64,000 nt of DNA from Candidatus Peregrinibacteria bacterium (GCA_014240275.1 JAAZXH010000008.1:54857-118856); one strand, 5' to 3'. Shown: positions 29,702-39,643, numbered from the stretch's first letter. Notes: a model not told the origin generated them from the sequence alone. A program made the numbers and translations.

Positions 29702-30513
29702 ATGCAAGAAACGATCCAAAGACTTAAAAAACTCAACTTTGCAACAGTTTGCCAAAGCGCTAATTATCCAAACATGTCTGAGTGCTGGTCATCTGGGACC
29801 GCTACCATAATGGTAATGGGAGACACCTGCACCAGAGCCTGCAAATTTTGCAATGTAAAAACTGGCATGCCAGATAAATTAGACCTACTCGAACCTCAAA
29901 AAACAGCCTTTGCAATTAAACAAATGGATATTGACTACGTAGTGATCACCTCAGTCGATAGAGATGAACTTCCAGACCAAGGAGCCAACCATCTCAAAAA
30001 AGTTATCGAAATGGTAAGGAGATTCAACCCCAATATTAAAATTGAAATCCTAGCTCCTGACTTTAGAGGCAAAATTGAACTTTTAAAAATAGCCCTTGCT
30101 GCCAAACCTGAAGTTTACGCGCACAACATTGAAACCGTCAAACGCTTAACACCTAAAGTCAGAGATATTCGTGCCACATATCAAAACTCACTCAATATTT
30201 TAAAACAAGCTAAAGAAATTAGCCGAAAAATTTAACTAAAACATCTATCATGCTAGGACTCGGAGAGACACCAAGCGAAGTACTCGAAACCATATCAGAC
30301 CTCAGACAAAATAAGTGTGACATAATAACCTTTGGGCAATACATGCAGCCCAGCCAAAAACACTATAAAGTTCAAAAATATGTTCCCCCTCAAGATTTTT
30401 TATGGTACACTAAGATGGCTTACTGCCTTGGATTCAAATTAGCCTACGGAGGCCCATTAGTCCGAAGTAGCTACAAGGCGGGAGAATATTTTAAACAAAT
30501 ACAAAATGCTTGA
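29702..30513 (+). pseudogene. lipA: Lipoyl synthase, interrupted by a 1-nt frameshift at an A5 tract (about 30226-30230); possible pseudogene, programmed frameshift or sequencing error
   Basis: ORF 29702-30235 has 'TVCQSANYPNMSEC', 'GDTCTRACKFCNVKTG', 'EILAPDFRG'; ORF 30250-30513 continues 'MLGLGETPSEVLETISDLR...FGQYMQPSQKHYKVQKYVPPQDF...GGPLVRSSYKAGEY'. Adding one A to the A5 tract gives 'SRKNLTKTSIMLGLGET'. Confidence 0.85.
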
Positions 30514-31606
30514 TCCAATTATATATCCGATCTTTGCAGAATACGCTAAACAACCATACCAAATGTATCAGGTGATGAATGAACAAGGGGAAATCATAGG
30601 TCAAAAACCAGAAGGTATCGAAAATGAACAAATCCTAGAATTATATACCTGGATGAAAAGGATGGTAGCCTTCGATAAAGTATGTATAAACCTTCAAAGA
30701 ACAGGTCGTATGGGAACCTACCCAAGCATTAGAGGGCAAGAAGCCTGTCAAATTGGCTCAGTATACGGATTGCTCGAAACCGACTGGCTAGTACCAACCT
30801 TTCGCGAATCTGGAACTATGTGGTACCACGGAATAGACCCAGTACAAATCATGCAATATTGGATAGGTAACGAGAAGGGGTCTGAACACCCAAAATCTAA
30901 AAACGTTTTACCAATTCAAATTTGCGTAGGAGCTCACTTACCACATGCAGTAGGTTTAGGTTGGGCAGAAAGACTCAAAAACGGTGAAAACATAGCCATA
31001 TGCTCATTTTCAGATGGAGCTACTAGCGAAGGAGATTTTCACGCCGCAATGAACTTTGCAGCAGTTTACGACACCAGAACCATCTTTTTCTTACAAAATA
31101 ACAAATATGCTATTTCAACTCATACCAACCTACAAACAAAAGCTGAGTGCTTTGCAGTTAAAGGCGAAGGTTACGGATTACCAAGCATCAAAGTCGATGG
31201 AAACGATATTCTAGCGACCATTGCCGTAATGCAAGAAGCTCAAAAAATGGCTCGTGATGAAAACAAATCAAGCTTTGTAGAAGCAATGACCTACCGTTTG
31301 CTAGACCACACAACCTCAGACAACGCAAAGCTCTACCGAGAAGACTCCGAAGTCGAAGAAGCGAAAAAATTTGATCCAATTTTAAGACTAGAACTCTACC
31401 TAAAATTAGAAAACCTAATTAACGATCAAAAAATCGAAGAAATAGAAAAGAATGGTAGCAAAGAAGCGGAAGGTTATGCCGAAAAAGCTTTAGCAAGTGA
31501 AAACCCAGCACCAGAAGACATGTTTAAGTACTTACTTGCAAAACCCTATCCAGATCTAGTCAAACAAATGCAATCAATAAATGAAAATTTAAACCCAGCA
31601 TCATGA
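30506..31606 (+). CDS. pdhA: 2-oxoacid (probably pyruvate) dehydrogenase E1 alpha
   Basis: 'RTGRMGTYPSIRGQEACQIGSVYGL', 'GVGAHLPHAVGLGWAERL'-type region (VGAHLPHAVGLGWAERL), 'SDGATSEGDFHAAMNFAAVYDTRTIFFLQNNKYAIS'. Confidence 0.9.
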   Translation: MLDPIIYPIFAEYAKQPYQMYQVMNEQGEIIGQKPEGIENEQILELYTWMKRMVAFDKVCINLQRTGRMGTYPSIRGQEACQIGSVYGLLETDWLVPTFRESGTMWYHGIDPVQIMQYWIGNEKGSEHPKSKNVLPIQICVGAHLPHAVGLGWAERLKNGENIAICSFSDGATSEGDFHAAMNFAAVYDTRTIFFLQNNKYAISTHTNLQTKAECFAVKGEGYGLPSIKVDGNDILATIAVMQEAQKMARDENKSSFVEAMTYRLLDHTTSDNAKLYREDSEVEEAKKFDPILRLELYLKLENLINDQKIEEIEKNGSKEAEGYAEKALASENPAPEDMFKYLLAKPYPDLVKQMQSINENLNPAS

Positions 31607-32580
31607 GCCAATTAAAAATAGTAGAGGCTCTAAATCAAGCCTTAGATCAAAAAATGGCAAAAAACGAAAAAATCCTTCTAATTGGTGAAGATATTGGTTA
31701 CCTTGGTGGAGTTTTTAGAGTGTGCAAAGGATTAATTCAAAAATACGGAAAAGAACGCGTCTATGAAACCCCACTGACCGAGCAAGGAATTATAGGTAGC
31801 GCACTAGGGTTAAGCGTAAATGGATTCAAACCTATATGTGAAATCCAATTTGATGGTTTTATCTGGACAGGATTTGATCACATTATCAACAACGTAGCAC
31901 GCCTTAGAACCCGCTCACGCGGCAGATTCACCTGCCCAATGGTCATTAGAGTGCCATTTGGTGGAGGCATTCACGCTCTAGAACACCACTCAGAAAGCAT
32001 GGAAGCAATATTTGCACACACTCCAGGAGTGAGGGTTGTTATACCATCTGACCCATACACAGCCAAAGGCCTGCTGTGTGCCGCTATAGATTCCGAGGAT
32101 CCAGTAATATTTTTAGAACCCAAAAGAGCATACCGTTCGATTAAACAAGAAGTTCCTGAAAAAGTTTATAAAATAGAATTAGACAAAGCCAGGGTTCTAC
32201 GAGAAGGTAAAGATCTTACAATCATAAGCTATGGGGCAATGATGCATGAAACCAAAAAAGCTCTTTCTGAATACATCCAAACCCGAGCTATCGACTTTGA
32301 ACTAATAGATTTAATCTCACTTTCACCTATTGACTACGAAACAGTAATCAATTCAGCCAAGAAAACCGGTAGAGTGGTAATTATTAACGAAGAAAACCCT
32401 TTTTGCGGACTAGCAGCCGAAATGGCAGCCCGGATTACCGAAGACTGCTTTGAACAACTACAAAGACCGGTAGTACGCGTGACTGGTTTTGATACCATCA
32501 TTCCACTACTGAAAACTGAATACAACTATCTTCCAAGCCTCAAAAAAATCAAGGCTGGATTTAATCAAGCACTTAACTAA
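31603..32580 (+). CDS. pdhB: 2-oxoacid (probably pyruvate) dehydrogenase E1 beta
   Basis: 'KILLIGEDIGYLGGVFRVCKGL', 'ETPLTEQGIIGSALGLSVNGFKPICEIQF', 'ALEHHSESMEAIFAHTPGVRVVIPSDPYTAKGLL'. Confidence 0.93.
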   Translation: MSQLKIVEALNQALDQKMAKNEKILLIGEDIGYLGGVFRVCKGLIQKYGKERVYETPLTEQGIIGSALGLSVNGFKPICEIQFDGFIWTGFDHIINNVARLRTRSRGRFTCPMVIRVPFGGGIHALEHHSESMEAIFAHTPGVRVVIPSDPYTAKGLLCAAIDSEDPVIFLEPKRAYRSIKQEVPEKVYKIELDKARVLREGKDLTIISYGAMMHETKKALSEYIQTRAIDFELIDLISLSPIDYETVINSAKKTGRVVIINEENPFCGLAAEMAARITEDCFEQLQRPVVRVTGFDTIIPLLKTEYNYLPSLKKIKAGFNQALN

Positions 32581-32585
32581 ATTAT

Positions 32586-33752
32586 ATGCAATTTAAATTT
32601 CCAGACGTTGGCGAAGGAATCCACGAAGCAAAAATTGTTCACATAAACGTCAAAACAGGCGATAATATTGAAAAAGATCAAATTATTTGCGAAGTTGAAA
32701 CAGATAAATCTGTGGTAGAAATCCCTTCACCATTCAGCGGAACTGTCAAAGACATCCCTCACCAAATAGGCGACACAATACACGTTGGTGACCTACTTTT
32801 AGAATACGTAAGCAATGATCAAATTGAGACAACAAACCAAAAACCAGAAACACCAACCGCCCCACAACCAGAGCCTAAAAAAGAAGGTAACGTAGTAGGT
32901 TCTTTAGAAGACGCCGATAGCACTCCAGGGGATGGAACATTTGATTTTAGCTCATACACACCAGACACCCAAGCCGCACCTAGCAATACAGATCGTAAAG
33001 CAGAGTTAGCCGAAATTCAAAAGCATGAAACCGCAGAAGAAAAAATAGAACAATCAATAGATCCTACAAATAAAGAACAAACTCAAGCCACAACTAATAA
33101 CATTGAAAACTTAAGTGGCATCCGTAAGGTTATTGCCAAAAACATGCGCCAAACCAGAGACAACACAGTTACAGTAACTCACTTTGACGAAATAGACGCC
33201 GATCGACTTGTTGCCAAACGTACCGAAATGAAAAAACAAGGGACTAAAGTCTCATACCTAAGCTTAGTTATAGAAGCCTATTGCAAGGCCTTAAAAGAAT
33301 ACCCCAACTTTAACGCAAGTTATGATCAAGCGAACGAACAACTCATAAAACATCCAGATGTAAACATGGCTATTGCAGTCGATACCGAAGATGGACTCAT
33401 GGTACCAGTCATACAAAACTGTGAAAACTTAAACCCAGTCGGAATAACCGAAGCAATAATTAACTTAGCTGAAAAAGCTAAGAGCCGGAAACTAAATGCG
33501 AGTGACCAACAAGGCTCAACCGCATGTATAACCAACTATGGATCAATAGGCGGAAAATTCGCTACTCCAGTTTTAAACCCAGGCAACATAGTTAATCTTG
33601 GAATTGGTAGCATGGAAGAAAAAATTGGATTTAAAGGAGAGCATATCCACTCACATACAATAATTCCAATCAGTTTTAGCTACGATCACCAAATCATAGA
33701 TGGAGCAGAAGCAGCTAGATTTATTAAAAGGTTAGAGGAATTAATTAATTAG
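32586..33752 (+). CDS. pdhC: 2-oxoacid dehydrogenase E2 (dihydrolipoamide acyltransferase), one lipoyl domain
   Basis: Lipoyl domain 'MQFKFPDVGEGIHEAKIV...CEVETDKSVVEIPSP'; catalytic domain 'GIRKVIAKNMRQTRDNTVTVTHFDEID...SFSYDHQIIDGAEAARFI'. Confidence 0.92.
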   Translation: MQFKFPDVGEGIHEAKIVHINVKTGDNIEKDQIICEVETDKSVVEIPSPFSGTVKDIPHQIGDTIHVGDLLLEYVSNDQIETTNQKPETPTAPQPEPKKEGNVVGSLEDADSTPGDGTFDFSSYTPDTQAAPSNTDRKAELAEIQKHETAEEKIEQSIDPTNKEQTQATTNNIENLSGIRKVIAKNMRQTRDNTVTVTHFDEIDADRLVAKRTEMKKQGTKVSYLSLVIEAYCKALKEYPNFNASYDQANEQLIKHPDVNMAIAVDTEDGLMVPVIQNCENLNPVGITEAIINLAEKAKSRKLNASDQQGSTACITNYGSIGGKFATPVLNPGNIVNLGIGSMEEKIGFKGEHIHSHTIIPISFSYDHQIIDGAEAARFIKRLEELIN

Positions 33753-33755
33753 ACC

Positions 33756-33783
33756 TTGACTTAATTAAGCGCGCATGTATAGT
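33756..33783 (+). promoter_or_regulatory. Sigma-70-type promoter (TTGACT-16-TATAGT)
   Basis: TTGACT 33756-33761, TATAGT 33778-33783. Confidence 0.7.
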
Positions 33784-33805
33784 GCTGTTAATTTAACCTG
33801 AAAAC

Positions 33806-34063
33806 ATGTACATCGTTAACATACCAGAAAATTTCTGGCAATATGAAAATGAAGACAGCTTTTTTGAAGACGTAAAAAAATGGATTAAAATCGGTGCAAC
33901 ATTAGATCAAATACAATCCACTTATTCAAGATTATTTCTAGGAAAAGAAGGATACGACATCAACAAAGTTATAAGTTTTTGGGACAAACTGAATGATAAT
34001 ATACAAACACCAAGAGAAATACAATCAAATATTAAAGATCAAACAACGGACTTGATAGGATAA
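33806..34063 (+). CDS. Hypothetical small protein (85 aa)
   Basis: ORF with its own promoter and terminator; no recognisable family. Confidence 0.6.
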   Translation: MYIVNIPENFWQYENEDSFFEDVKKWIKIGATLDQIQSTYSRLFLGKEGYDINKVISFWDKLNDNIQTPREIQSNIKDQTTDLIG

Positions 34064-34090
34064 AAAAAAAGGCCATATGGCCTTTTTTTT
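34062..34090. terminator. Bidirectional intrinsic terminator
   Basis: A9-GGCCATATGGCC-T8 between the 33806 ORF and convergent typA. Confidence 0.9.
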
Positions 34091-35882
34091 ATTTATTCCG
34101 TTTTCTTTCGTTCTCAGTTAAATACTTCTTACGTAAACGAATAGTACTTGGAGTAATTTCAACATATTCGTTATCTTTAATATATTCGATAGCTTTTTCT
34201 AAATTGATTTCAATCGGTGGAGTTAAAGTTAACGCATCATCGGAACCAGAAGCCCTAACATTAGTTAACTTTTTACCCTTAGTAGGGTTAACTGTTAAGT
34301 CAGTACCTTGATTATGCTCACCAATAATCATACCTTCATATACGGCAGTTGAAGGACCAATAAACAAAGGACCTCGAGCCTGTAAATTATAAAGAGCATA
34401 TGAAAGCGCAGTACCATTTTCACCAGAAATCATAGAGCCAACCTGACGCTTTTGAATAGGACCTACATATGGAGAAAAATGTGAGAATGCATGGTAAAAA
34501 GTACCTTCACCCTTAGTAAGTAATAAGAAAATTGAGCGAAAACCTAAAATACCACGAGTTGGACATTCAAATTCTAGCATTGTATTTCCATTTTCAGCTA
34601 CCATATTCTTCATAATACCTTTACGTTGACCTAATGCTTCAATAATAGAGCCAGACATTTCATCTGGAACATTAATTACTACTGATTCGATTGGTTCATT
34701 TTTTACACCATCAATTTCTTGCATTAAAACTTCTGGCTGTGAAATTTGTAATTCAAAACCCTCACGGCGCATGGTTTCAATCAATACTGCAATATGCATT
34801 TCACCTCTACCAAATACTTTAATTGCATCAGAGTTTTCTTTTCTTTCTATTTTTAAACCTACATTAGTTTCAAGTTCCTTTTCCAACCTATCCAAAATAT
34901 GACGCGAAGTCACAAACTTCCCTTCTTGTCCAGCAAAAGGAGAATCATTAACCATAAATTCAATTGCTAACGCTGGTGGATCAACCTTAATAGCATCTAA
35001 AGCTTGTACATCTGGGTTATTTGAAATGGTTTCAGAAACATAAATATCTTCAATCCCTGCAATACAGACAATGTCACCAGCCTTAGCTTCTTGAACTTCG
35101 ACTCTATCCATTTGGTTATAGGCAAAGATTTTAGTAACTTTGCGAGAACGTTTATTTCCCTCTAAATCAACTACTGTAACAGTAGAGTTTGCTTTTAAAA
35201 CTCCAGAATAAACACGACCAATAGCTAACCTTCCCAAGAAATTATCATAAGCTAAACTAGATGGCTGCATCATAAAATCAGCATCTACATTTTGATCAGC
35301 CTCCTTTACATTTTCTAACAAAAAGTCTAAAAAGGGATTAATGTTATCCTGAGGATCATTTAATTCACGTACCGCAACTCCATCTTTGGCAACAGCGTAA
35401 ATATAAGGAAAGTCTAACTGATCATCAGAAGCTCCAAGTTGAGCAAAAAGATCAAAAGTCAAATCAACCACTTCATCAGGGCGAGCCATTGGTTTATCGA
35501 TCTTATTTATACAAACCAAAACATTATGACCTAACTCTAAAGACTTCTTTAATACAAATTTAGTTTGAGGCATAGGACCTTCATACGCATCAACTACTAA
35601 AACTACAGCATCAACAGTTTTTAAAACCCTTTCAACTTCCGAACCAAAATCAGCATGGCCAGGAGTATCAACTATATTAATTTTATTACCCTTGTAGTTA
35701 ATAGATGCATTCTTGGCATAAATTGTAATACCTCTTTCTTTTTCTTGATCGTTAGAATCCATTGCTCTTTCATCTAACCCCTTATGATCATCAAAGTTTT
35801 CTGAGGCTTTTAATAAAGCATCAACTAAAGTTGTTTTTCCATGATCTACGTGAGCTACTATGGCTACATTAAAAATTTTCAT
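34089..35882 (-). CDS. typA: Translational GTPase TypA/BipA
   Basis: '[21 protein letters not shown]', '[13 protein letters not shown]', '[18 protein letters not shown]', '[32 protein letters not shown]'. Confidence 0.96.
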   Translation of the reverse strand: MKIFNVAIVAHVDHGKTTLVDALLKASENFDDHKGLDERAMDSNDQEKERGITIYAKNASINYKGNKINIVDTPGHADFGSEVERVLKTVDAVVLVVDAYEGPMPQTKFVLKKSLELGHNVLVCINKIDKPMARPDEVVDLTFDLFAQLGASDDQLDFPYIYAVAKDGVAVRELNDPQDNINPFLDFLLENVKEADQNVDADFMMQPSSLAYDNFLGRLAIGRVYSGVLKANSTVTVVDLEGNKRSRKVTKIFAYNQMDRVEVQEAKAGDIVCIAGIEDIYVSETISNNPDVQALDAIKVDPPALAIEFMVNDSPFAGQEGKFVTSRHILDRLEKELETNVGLKIERKENSDAIKVFGRGEMHIAVLIETMRREGFELQISQPEVLMQEIDGVKNEPIESVVINVPDEMSGSIIEALGQRKGIMKNMVAENGNTMLEFECPTRGILGFRSIFLLLTKGEGTFYHAFSHFSPYVGPIQKRQVGSMISGENGTALSYALYNLQARGPLFIGPSTAVYEGMIIGEHNQGTDLTVNPTKGKKLTNVRASGSDDALTLTPPIEINLEKAIEYIKDNEYVEITPSTIRLRKKYLTENERKRNK

Positions 35883-35934
35883 ATATATAAGTAAAGTTGT
35901 GTCAACTATACTAGTAGTTCAAGAAAATAGCAAG

Positions 35935-36597
35935 TCATCTACCGCTCAATAAAGACCTTTTTAAAAACTCAAACAATTCTCCTTCTTCTAACGATTTCTG
36001 TATTAACCAATCACCATTAAAAATGGAAGCATATCGAAAATATTCCTGCATATGTTCCAAATACATAATATTAGAGTCAAAATGCAAGCGATTAAAATCA
36101 GAACAAAGTGCGACATAATGCTTAGGCACATATTTTTGCTCAAAAGAAATAAAATTTAAAATTGAATCCATATAAACATCAAATGAATAATCAGTCACGT
36201 CATCAATAAAAGATAAGGTATGCATGGAAGATTCTAAAGCATAACGCAAAAGAGAATTTTGATTCTCTAAGCCCAAGTCACACATTGAAGTTTTCAAAAG
36301 AAACACAGGTGTCCGTTCCAATATATTTAATTCTTTAACTAAACCTACATTGATTTTTAAAACCTCTGGCGTAGAAACATACTTATAGATATCTGAAGTC
36401 CAGTGATCATATATTGAAAAAGACCGAACATCTTTAATTTGCAATTCAGATAAATCAATAATAACCAACCAAAGATAGTCCTGATTAAAATTCAAAACTT
36501 CATTAACAAGCTCCGCAACTTTTGCAAAACGCAATTTGGGTTCAGAATCAGATACTAATAACCCCCCACCAATTCGTAGTACATTCAATTCATTCAT
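35935..36597 (-). CDS. Hypothetical protein
   Basis: 220 aa ORF, no clear family. Confidence 0.5.
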   Translation of the reverse strand: MNELNVLRIGGGLLVSDSEPKLRFAKVAELVNEVLNFNQDYLWLVIIDLSELQIKDVRSFSIYDHWTSDIYKYVSTPEVLKINVGLVKELNILERTPVFLLKTSMCDLGLENQNSLLRYALESSMHTLSFIDDVTDYSFDVYMDSILNFISFEQKYVPKHYVALCSDFNRLHFDSNIMYLEHMQEYFRYASIFNGDWLIQKSLEEGELFEFLKRSLLSGR

Positions 36598-36650
36598 AAG
36601 ATTGCATATAGGCTAAGTATAACACAAGTCACAAAGCAAACATAATAAAA

Positions 36651-36725
36651 TGGCTCCCGGGGTCGGACTCGAACCGACGACCAATTGGTTAACAGCCAAC
36701 TGCTCTACCACTGAGCTACCCGGGA
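36651..36725 (-). tRNA. tRNA-Asn (anticodon GTT), CCA encoded
   Basis: Reverse complement TCCCGGGTAGCTCAGTGGTAGAGCAGTTGGCTGTTAACCAATTGGTCGTCGGTTCGAGTCCGACCCCGGGAGCCA. Confidence 0.95.
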
Positions 36726-36786
36726 AGGCATGCTTTTTTCAAGCTTCAAAATAATATACAAAGATTTTAAGCTTTGCAAGCATTTT

Positions 36787-37899
36787 TTATACTTTTTTAA
36801 AACCTAACTTAAAAATTAAACGATGCACAAACTGATTATTTCTTTGATAAAGGGCGGTTTTAATTTTAAATTGTCTTGAAATAGGTTCAAGCTCGTAACC
36901 ATATTCTGAAATCTTTCCAAGTAAATTAAAAAAGCTAGCATCAGAATCTGCAGCAATTTTAGGAAAAATCGGGTAACACATTACAAGTTCAAAATCTGAT
37001 TTTGCTGCTAATGATAAATTTCTAAAAAAATCCAAATATAACTCAAAAACAGTATGCATTTGAGCTTTCAAAAAATTATCTGGCTCATTTCCATGCAATG
37101 GCTTACCTAAATATCCTTCAGAAATTAATGCGTTAAAATTTGGCACATCATTAAACTTCTTAGTCACATCTTGCATAAAAACATTCGATTGAAAATTTAA
37201 ACCAAATTTTCGTTGCATAAAAAATAGATTCTTATCTGTTCCTTCAATATTTTCTTGCTTATAATCAGACCCGTACACATTTTTAGTACCAGATAAAACC
37301 GCCTCCATTAAAAGGCTTCCCGTTCCACAAAACGGGTCATAAATAGCATTAGTATTAGTTGCTATATTTAACATCATCTGAGAAAGCTTTGGTGGTAACA
37401 TACCGAGTTTTGCATCTCTATAAGGTTTCTTATAATCACGTATCGCATACTTCTTAGCATTTGCAATAAAAAAAGCTTCTAAAAAATAGACCTGAGATTT
37501 AAACTTTAGAATATAAACAAAAACATCCTTCTTATTCTGAAAACGTACTGGGCGATAGTCAGTAGCCTTAAAGGCATATTTAAATTTAATATTATTAAAA
37601 CCCACACACATCTTACGTAAATGATGAGGTTTCATAAAATTTGAATCTAATAAAACATGTTTCTTATCATCAGCTTTATCAAATCTAGATAAATAACTCA
37701 AAAATTCTGATTCAGATTTAGCAACTATTCGGTAAGCAGCTCGAACTCCACCCATTGAATCATAAGGGAGATCATAAAATTTAGAATTATTAAACAAAAG
37801 AAAGTTATCATATAAGCACTTGCGATCAAAATCAATAAAATTACCAAGCTCAGCAAGTGATAAATCTAACTGATTTCCAAAATGAATAAAACCCAACAT
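36787..37899 (-). CDS. Putative RNA methyltransferase (Trm11/UPF0020-like)
   Basis: 'RDYKKPYRDAKLGMLPPKLSQMMLNIATNTNAIYDPFCGTGSLLMEAVLSGTKNVYGSDY', 'ALISEGYLGKPL'. Confidence 0.75.
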   Translation of the reverse strand: MLGFIHFGNQLDLSLAELGNFIDFDRKCLYDNFLLFNNSKFYDLPYDSMGGVRAAYRIVAKSESEFLSYLSRFDKADDKKHVLLDSNFMKPHHLRKMCVGFNNIKFKYAFKATDYRPVRFQNKKDVFVYILKFKSQVYFLEAFFIANAKKYAIRDYKKPYRDAKLGMLPPKLSQMMLNIATNTNAIYDPFCGTGSLLMEAVLSGTKNVYGSDYKQENIEGTDKNLFFMQRKFGLNFQSNVFMQDVTKKFNDVPNFNALISEGYLGKPLHGNEPDNFLKAQMHTVFELYLDFFRNLSLAAKSDFELVMCYPIFPKIAADSDASFFNLLGKISEYGYELEPISRQFKIKTALYQRNNQFVHRLIFKLGFKKV

Positions 37900-38032
37900 A
37901 TCCTAATATTTATTTATATAACAGCTTTTATACTAGGGTATTTAAGTGGATTTGTCTACCTAAGATTATCATTTGACCCGAAGCTTAAATTTGAATACAA
38001 TTGCAATAACACGTAACAATTAAATTTTTACC

Positions 38033-38473
38033 ATGAGTATTACATTAAACAGAGCACAATTACTTGGCAATCTAACTCGAGATCCAGAATTGAGATCAAC
38101 ACCAGCAGGAACTAGTGTTTGTTCATTCACAGTCGCAACAAATCACGCCTGGGTTGATCAAACAGGACAAAAAAAAGAAAAGGCAGAATTTCACAATATT
38201 GTTGCATGGGGTAAATTGGCAGAAATCGTATCAAACTATTTACATAAAGGTGACAAGGTATTTCTTGAAGGTAGAATCCAAACTAGAGATTGGGAAGGAG
38301 AAGATGGAAAGAAAAACTACAAAACAGAAATAATTGCAGATAACGTAATCATGCTACCAAAAAACCGCCCCATGAATTCTGACGATCTAAGTAACATGCA
38401 GCAAAATACTAACCAAAGCAGTCCAAGTGCTGAAAATAGTGATGAAATAAGTATAGAAGATTTACCATTTTAA
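38033..38473 (+). CDS. ssb: Single-stranded DNA-binding protein
   Basis: 'LNRAQLLGNLTRDPELRSTPAGTSVCSFTVATN', acidic C-term 'ISIEDLPF'. Confidence 0.96.
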   Translation: MSITLNRAQLLGNLTRDPELRSTPAGTSVCSFTVATNHAWVDQTGQKKEKAEFHNIVAWGKLAEIVSNYLHKGDKVFLEGRIQTRDWEGEDGKKNYKTEIIADNVIMLPKNRPMNSDDLSNMQQNTNQSSPSAENSDEISIEDLPF

Positions 38474-38478
38474 TAAAA

Positions 38479-38629
38479 TGGACTTTTATAAGGGTGATAA
38501 ACGAAAAAGTACTAAACCAGTAACTTGACCGGTAGATGTACTTATGACCACTTGTACTACGATACGAAAGTCGTAACCTTAGTAACCTAGCCTAGAAGTA
38601 GCTCCACCTACCACCCTTATAGAAATCCA
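38479..38629. ncRNA. Candidate structured RNA of unknown family (strand undetermined)
   Basis: Ends pair: 38479-38496 TGGACTTTTATAAGGGTG with 38612-38629 CACCCTTATAGAAATCCA (17 of 18 positions pair, one C/A mismatch, one G-U). Internal helices AAGTAC/GTACTT (38507-38512/38538-38543), ACCAGT/ACCGGT arm, TACGA(ta)C-GAAA-GTCGTA hairpin, GTAG-CTCCAC-CTAC hairpin. Confidence 0.6.
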
Positions 38630-38716
38630 CTTCCTATATTCCTACTTTACAATCTGTCAAAGTTCGTATAAACTATATTCAATTATAACCCATAGTACTA
38701 ACCAAGTCAAATCAAA

Positions 38717-39286
38717 ATGAAAGAAAATAAGTTTTTTGCAATCATAGGTCCAAGCGGATGTGGAAAAGGAAGCATCATAAAAGAATTAAAAAACACATAC
38801 CAAGATTTTTTTTATCCCATATCATATACGTCAAGACCAATTAGAGATAATGAAAAAAATGGAGAGACCTATCACTTTGTCAGTATCGAAGAATTTCAAA
38901 ATAAAATTAAAAACAACGAATTTTTAGAGTATCAACTAATACACAACCAACACTATTATGGTACTGACAGAAGATCTATCCAAACAAAACTCAAAGAAAG
39001 TCATATAATTAGAGAAATAGACTATCAAGGATTTAAAGACATCGCAAAAGTATTTCCGAAACAACAACTAGTATCAATCTTCTTAACAACAGAAACTTGG
39101 GAAGAACTCAAAAACAGGATTCAAAAAAGACAAGCAATAAGCGAAATTAACCTCAAAGAAAGAGAAAAATCCTACCACATCGAATTAGAATTTGCTAAAC
39201 AATGCAACCACATAATCTTTAACAAAGACCAACAGCTAGACAAAACAGTTAATGAAGTTAAAAAAATAATCAATACTTACTTATGA
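38717..39286 (+). CDS. gmk: Guanylate kinase
   Basis: 'FFAIIGPSGCGKGSIIKEL', 'FYPISYTSRPIRDNEKNGETYHFVSIEEF'. Confidence 0.9.
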   Translation: MKENKFFAIIGPSGCGKGSIIKELKNTYQDFFYPISYTSRPIRDNEKNGETYHFVSIEEFQNKIKNNEFLEYQLIHNQHYYGTDRRSIQTKLKESHIIREIDYQGFKDIAKVFPKQQLVSIFLTTETWEELKNRIQKRQAISEINLKEREKSYHIELEFAKQCNHIIFNKDQQLDKTVNEVKKIINTYL

Positions 39287-39642
39287 TCAGGTTATTAATC
39301 AACATCGTATGTAATGGATTAATTTTAATAGCTTGTAGCAAGATATTAAGCACTACACTCCAAATCCAATCAATGGAAAACCTTATTCTATACAGCATCA
39401 TACTGTATATATTTAACTTACTCATTAAACCAATTGTTAAACTAATTAACTTTCCACTAAAAATCTTAACTTTAGGAGTATCCAGTGTAATAATCCAAGC
39501 TTGTATAATCTTATTTTGTGTAAGCTTTAGCAACATCATTCTACAAAACAACGGAATTATAATCACAAATGACTTTATTTCTTACATAAAAGTTGGTATT
39601 GTAATTGGGATCTTAGATTATATCAAAAATTTAATAGTTTAA
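39283..39642 (+). CDS. Four-TM membrane protein (phage holin 4_2/YvlD-like family)
   Basis: Four hydrophobic segments; 'LIKPIVKLINFPLKILTLGVSSVIIQACIIL' typical of this family. Confidence 0.7.
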   Translation: MIRLLINIVCNGLILIACSKILSTTLQIQSMENLILYSIILYIFNLLIKPIVKLINFPLKILTLGVSSVIIQACIILFCVSFSNIILQNNGIIITNDFISYIKVGIVIGILDYIKNLIV

Positions 39643-39643
39643 A

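Noticed and set aside
39283-39642. Prophage signal from the holin-like gene
   Set aside because: This four-TM family is widespread in non-phage contexts and neighbours are housekeeping genes.
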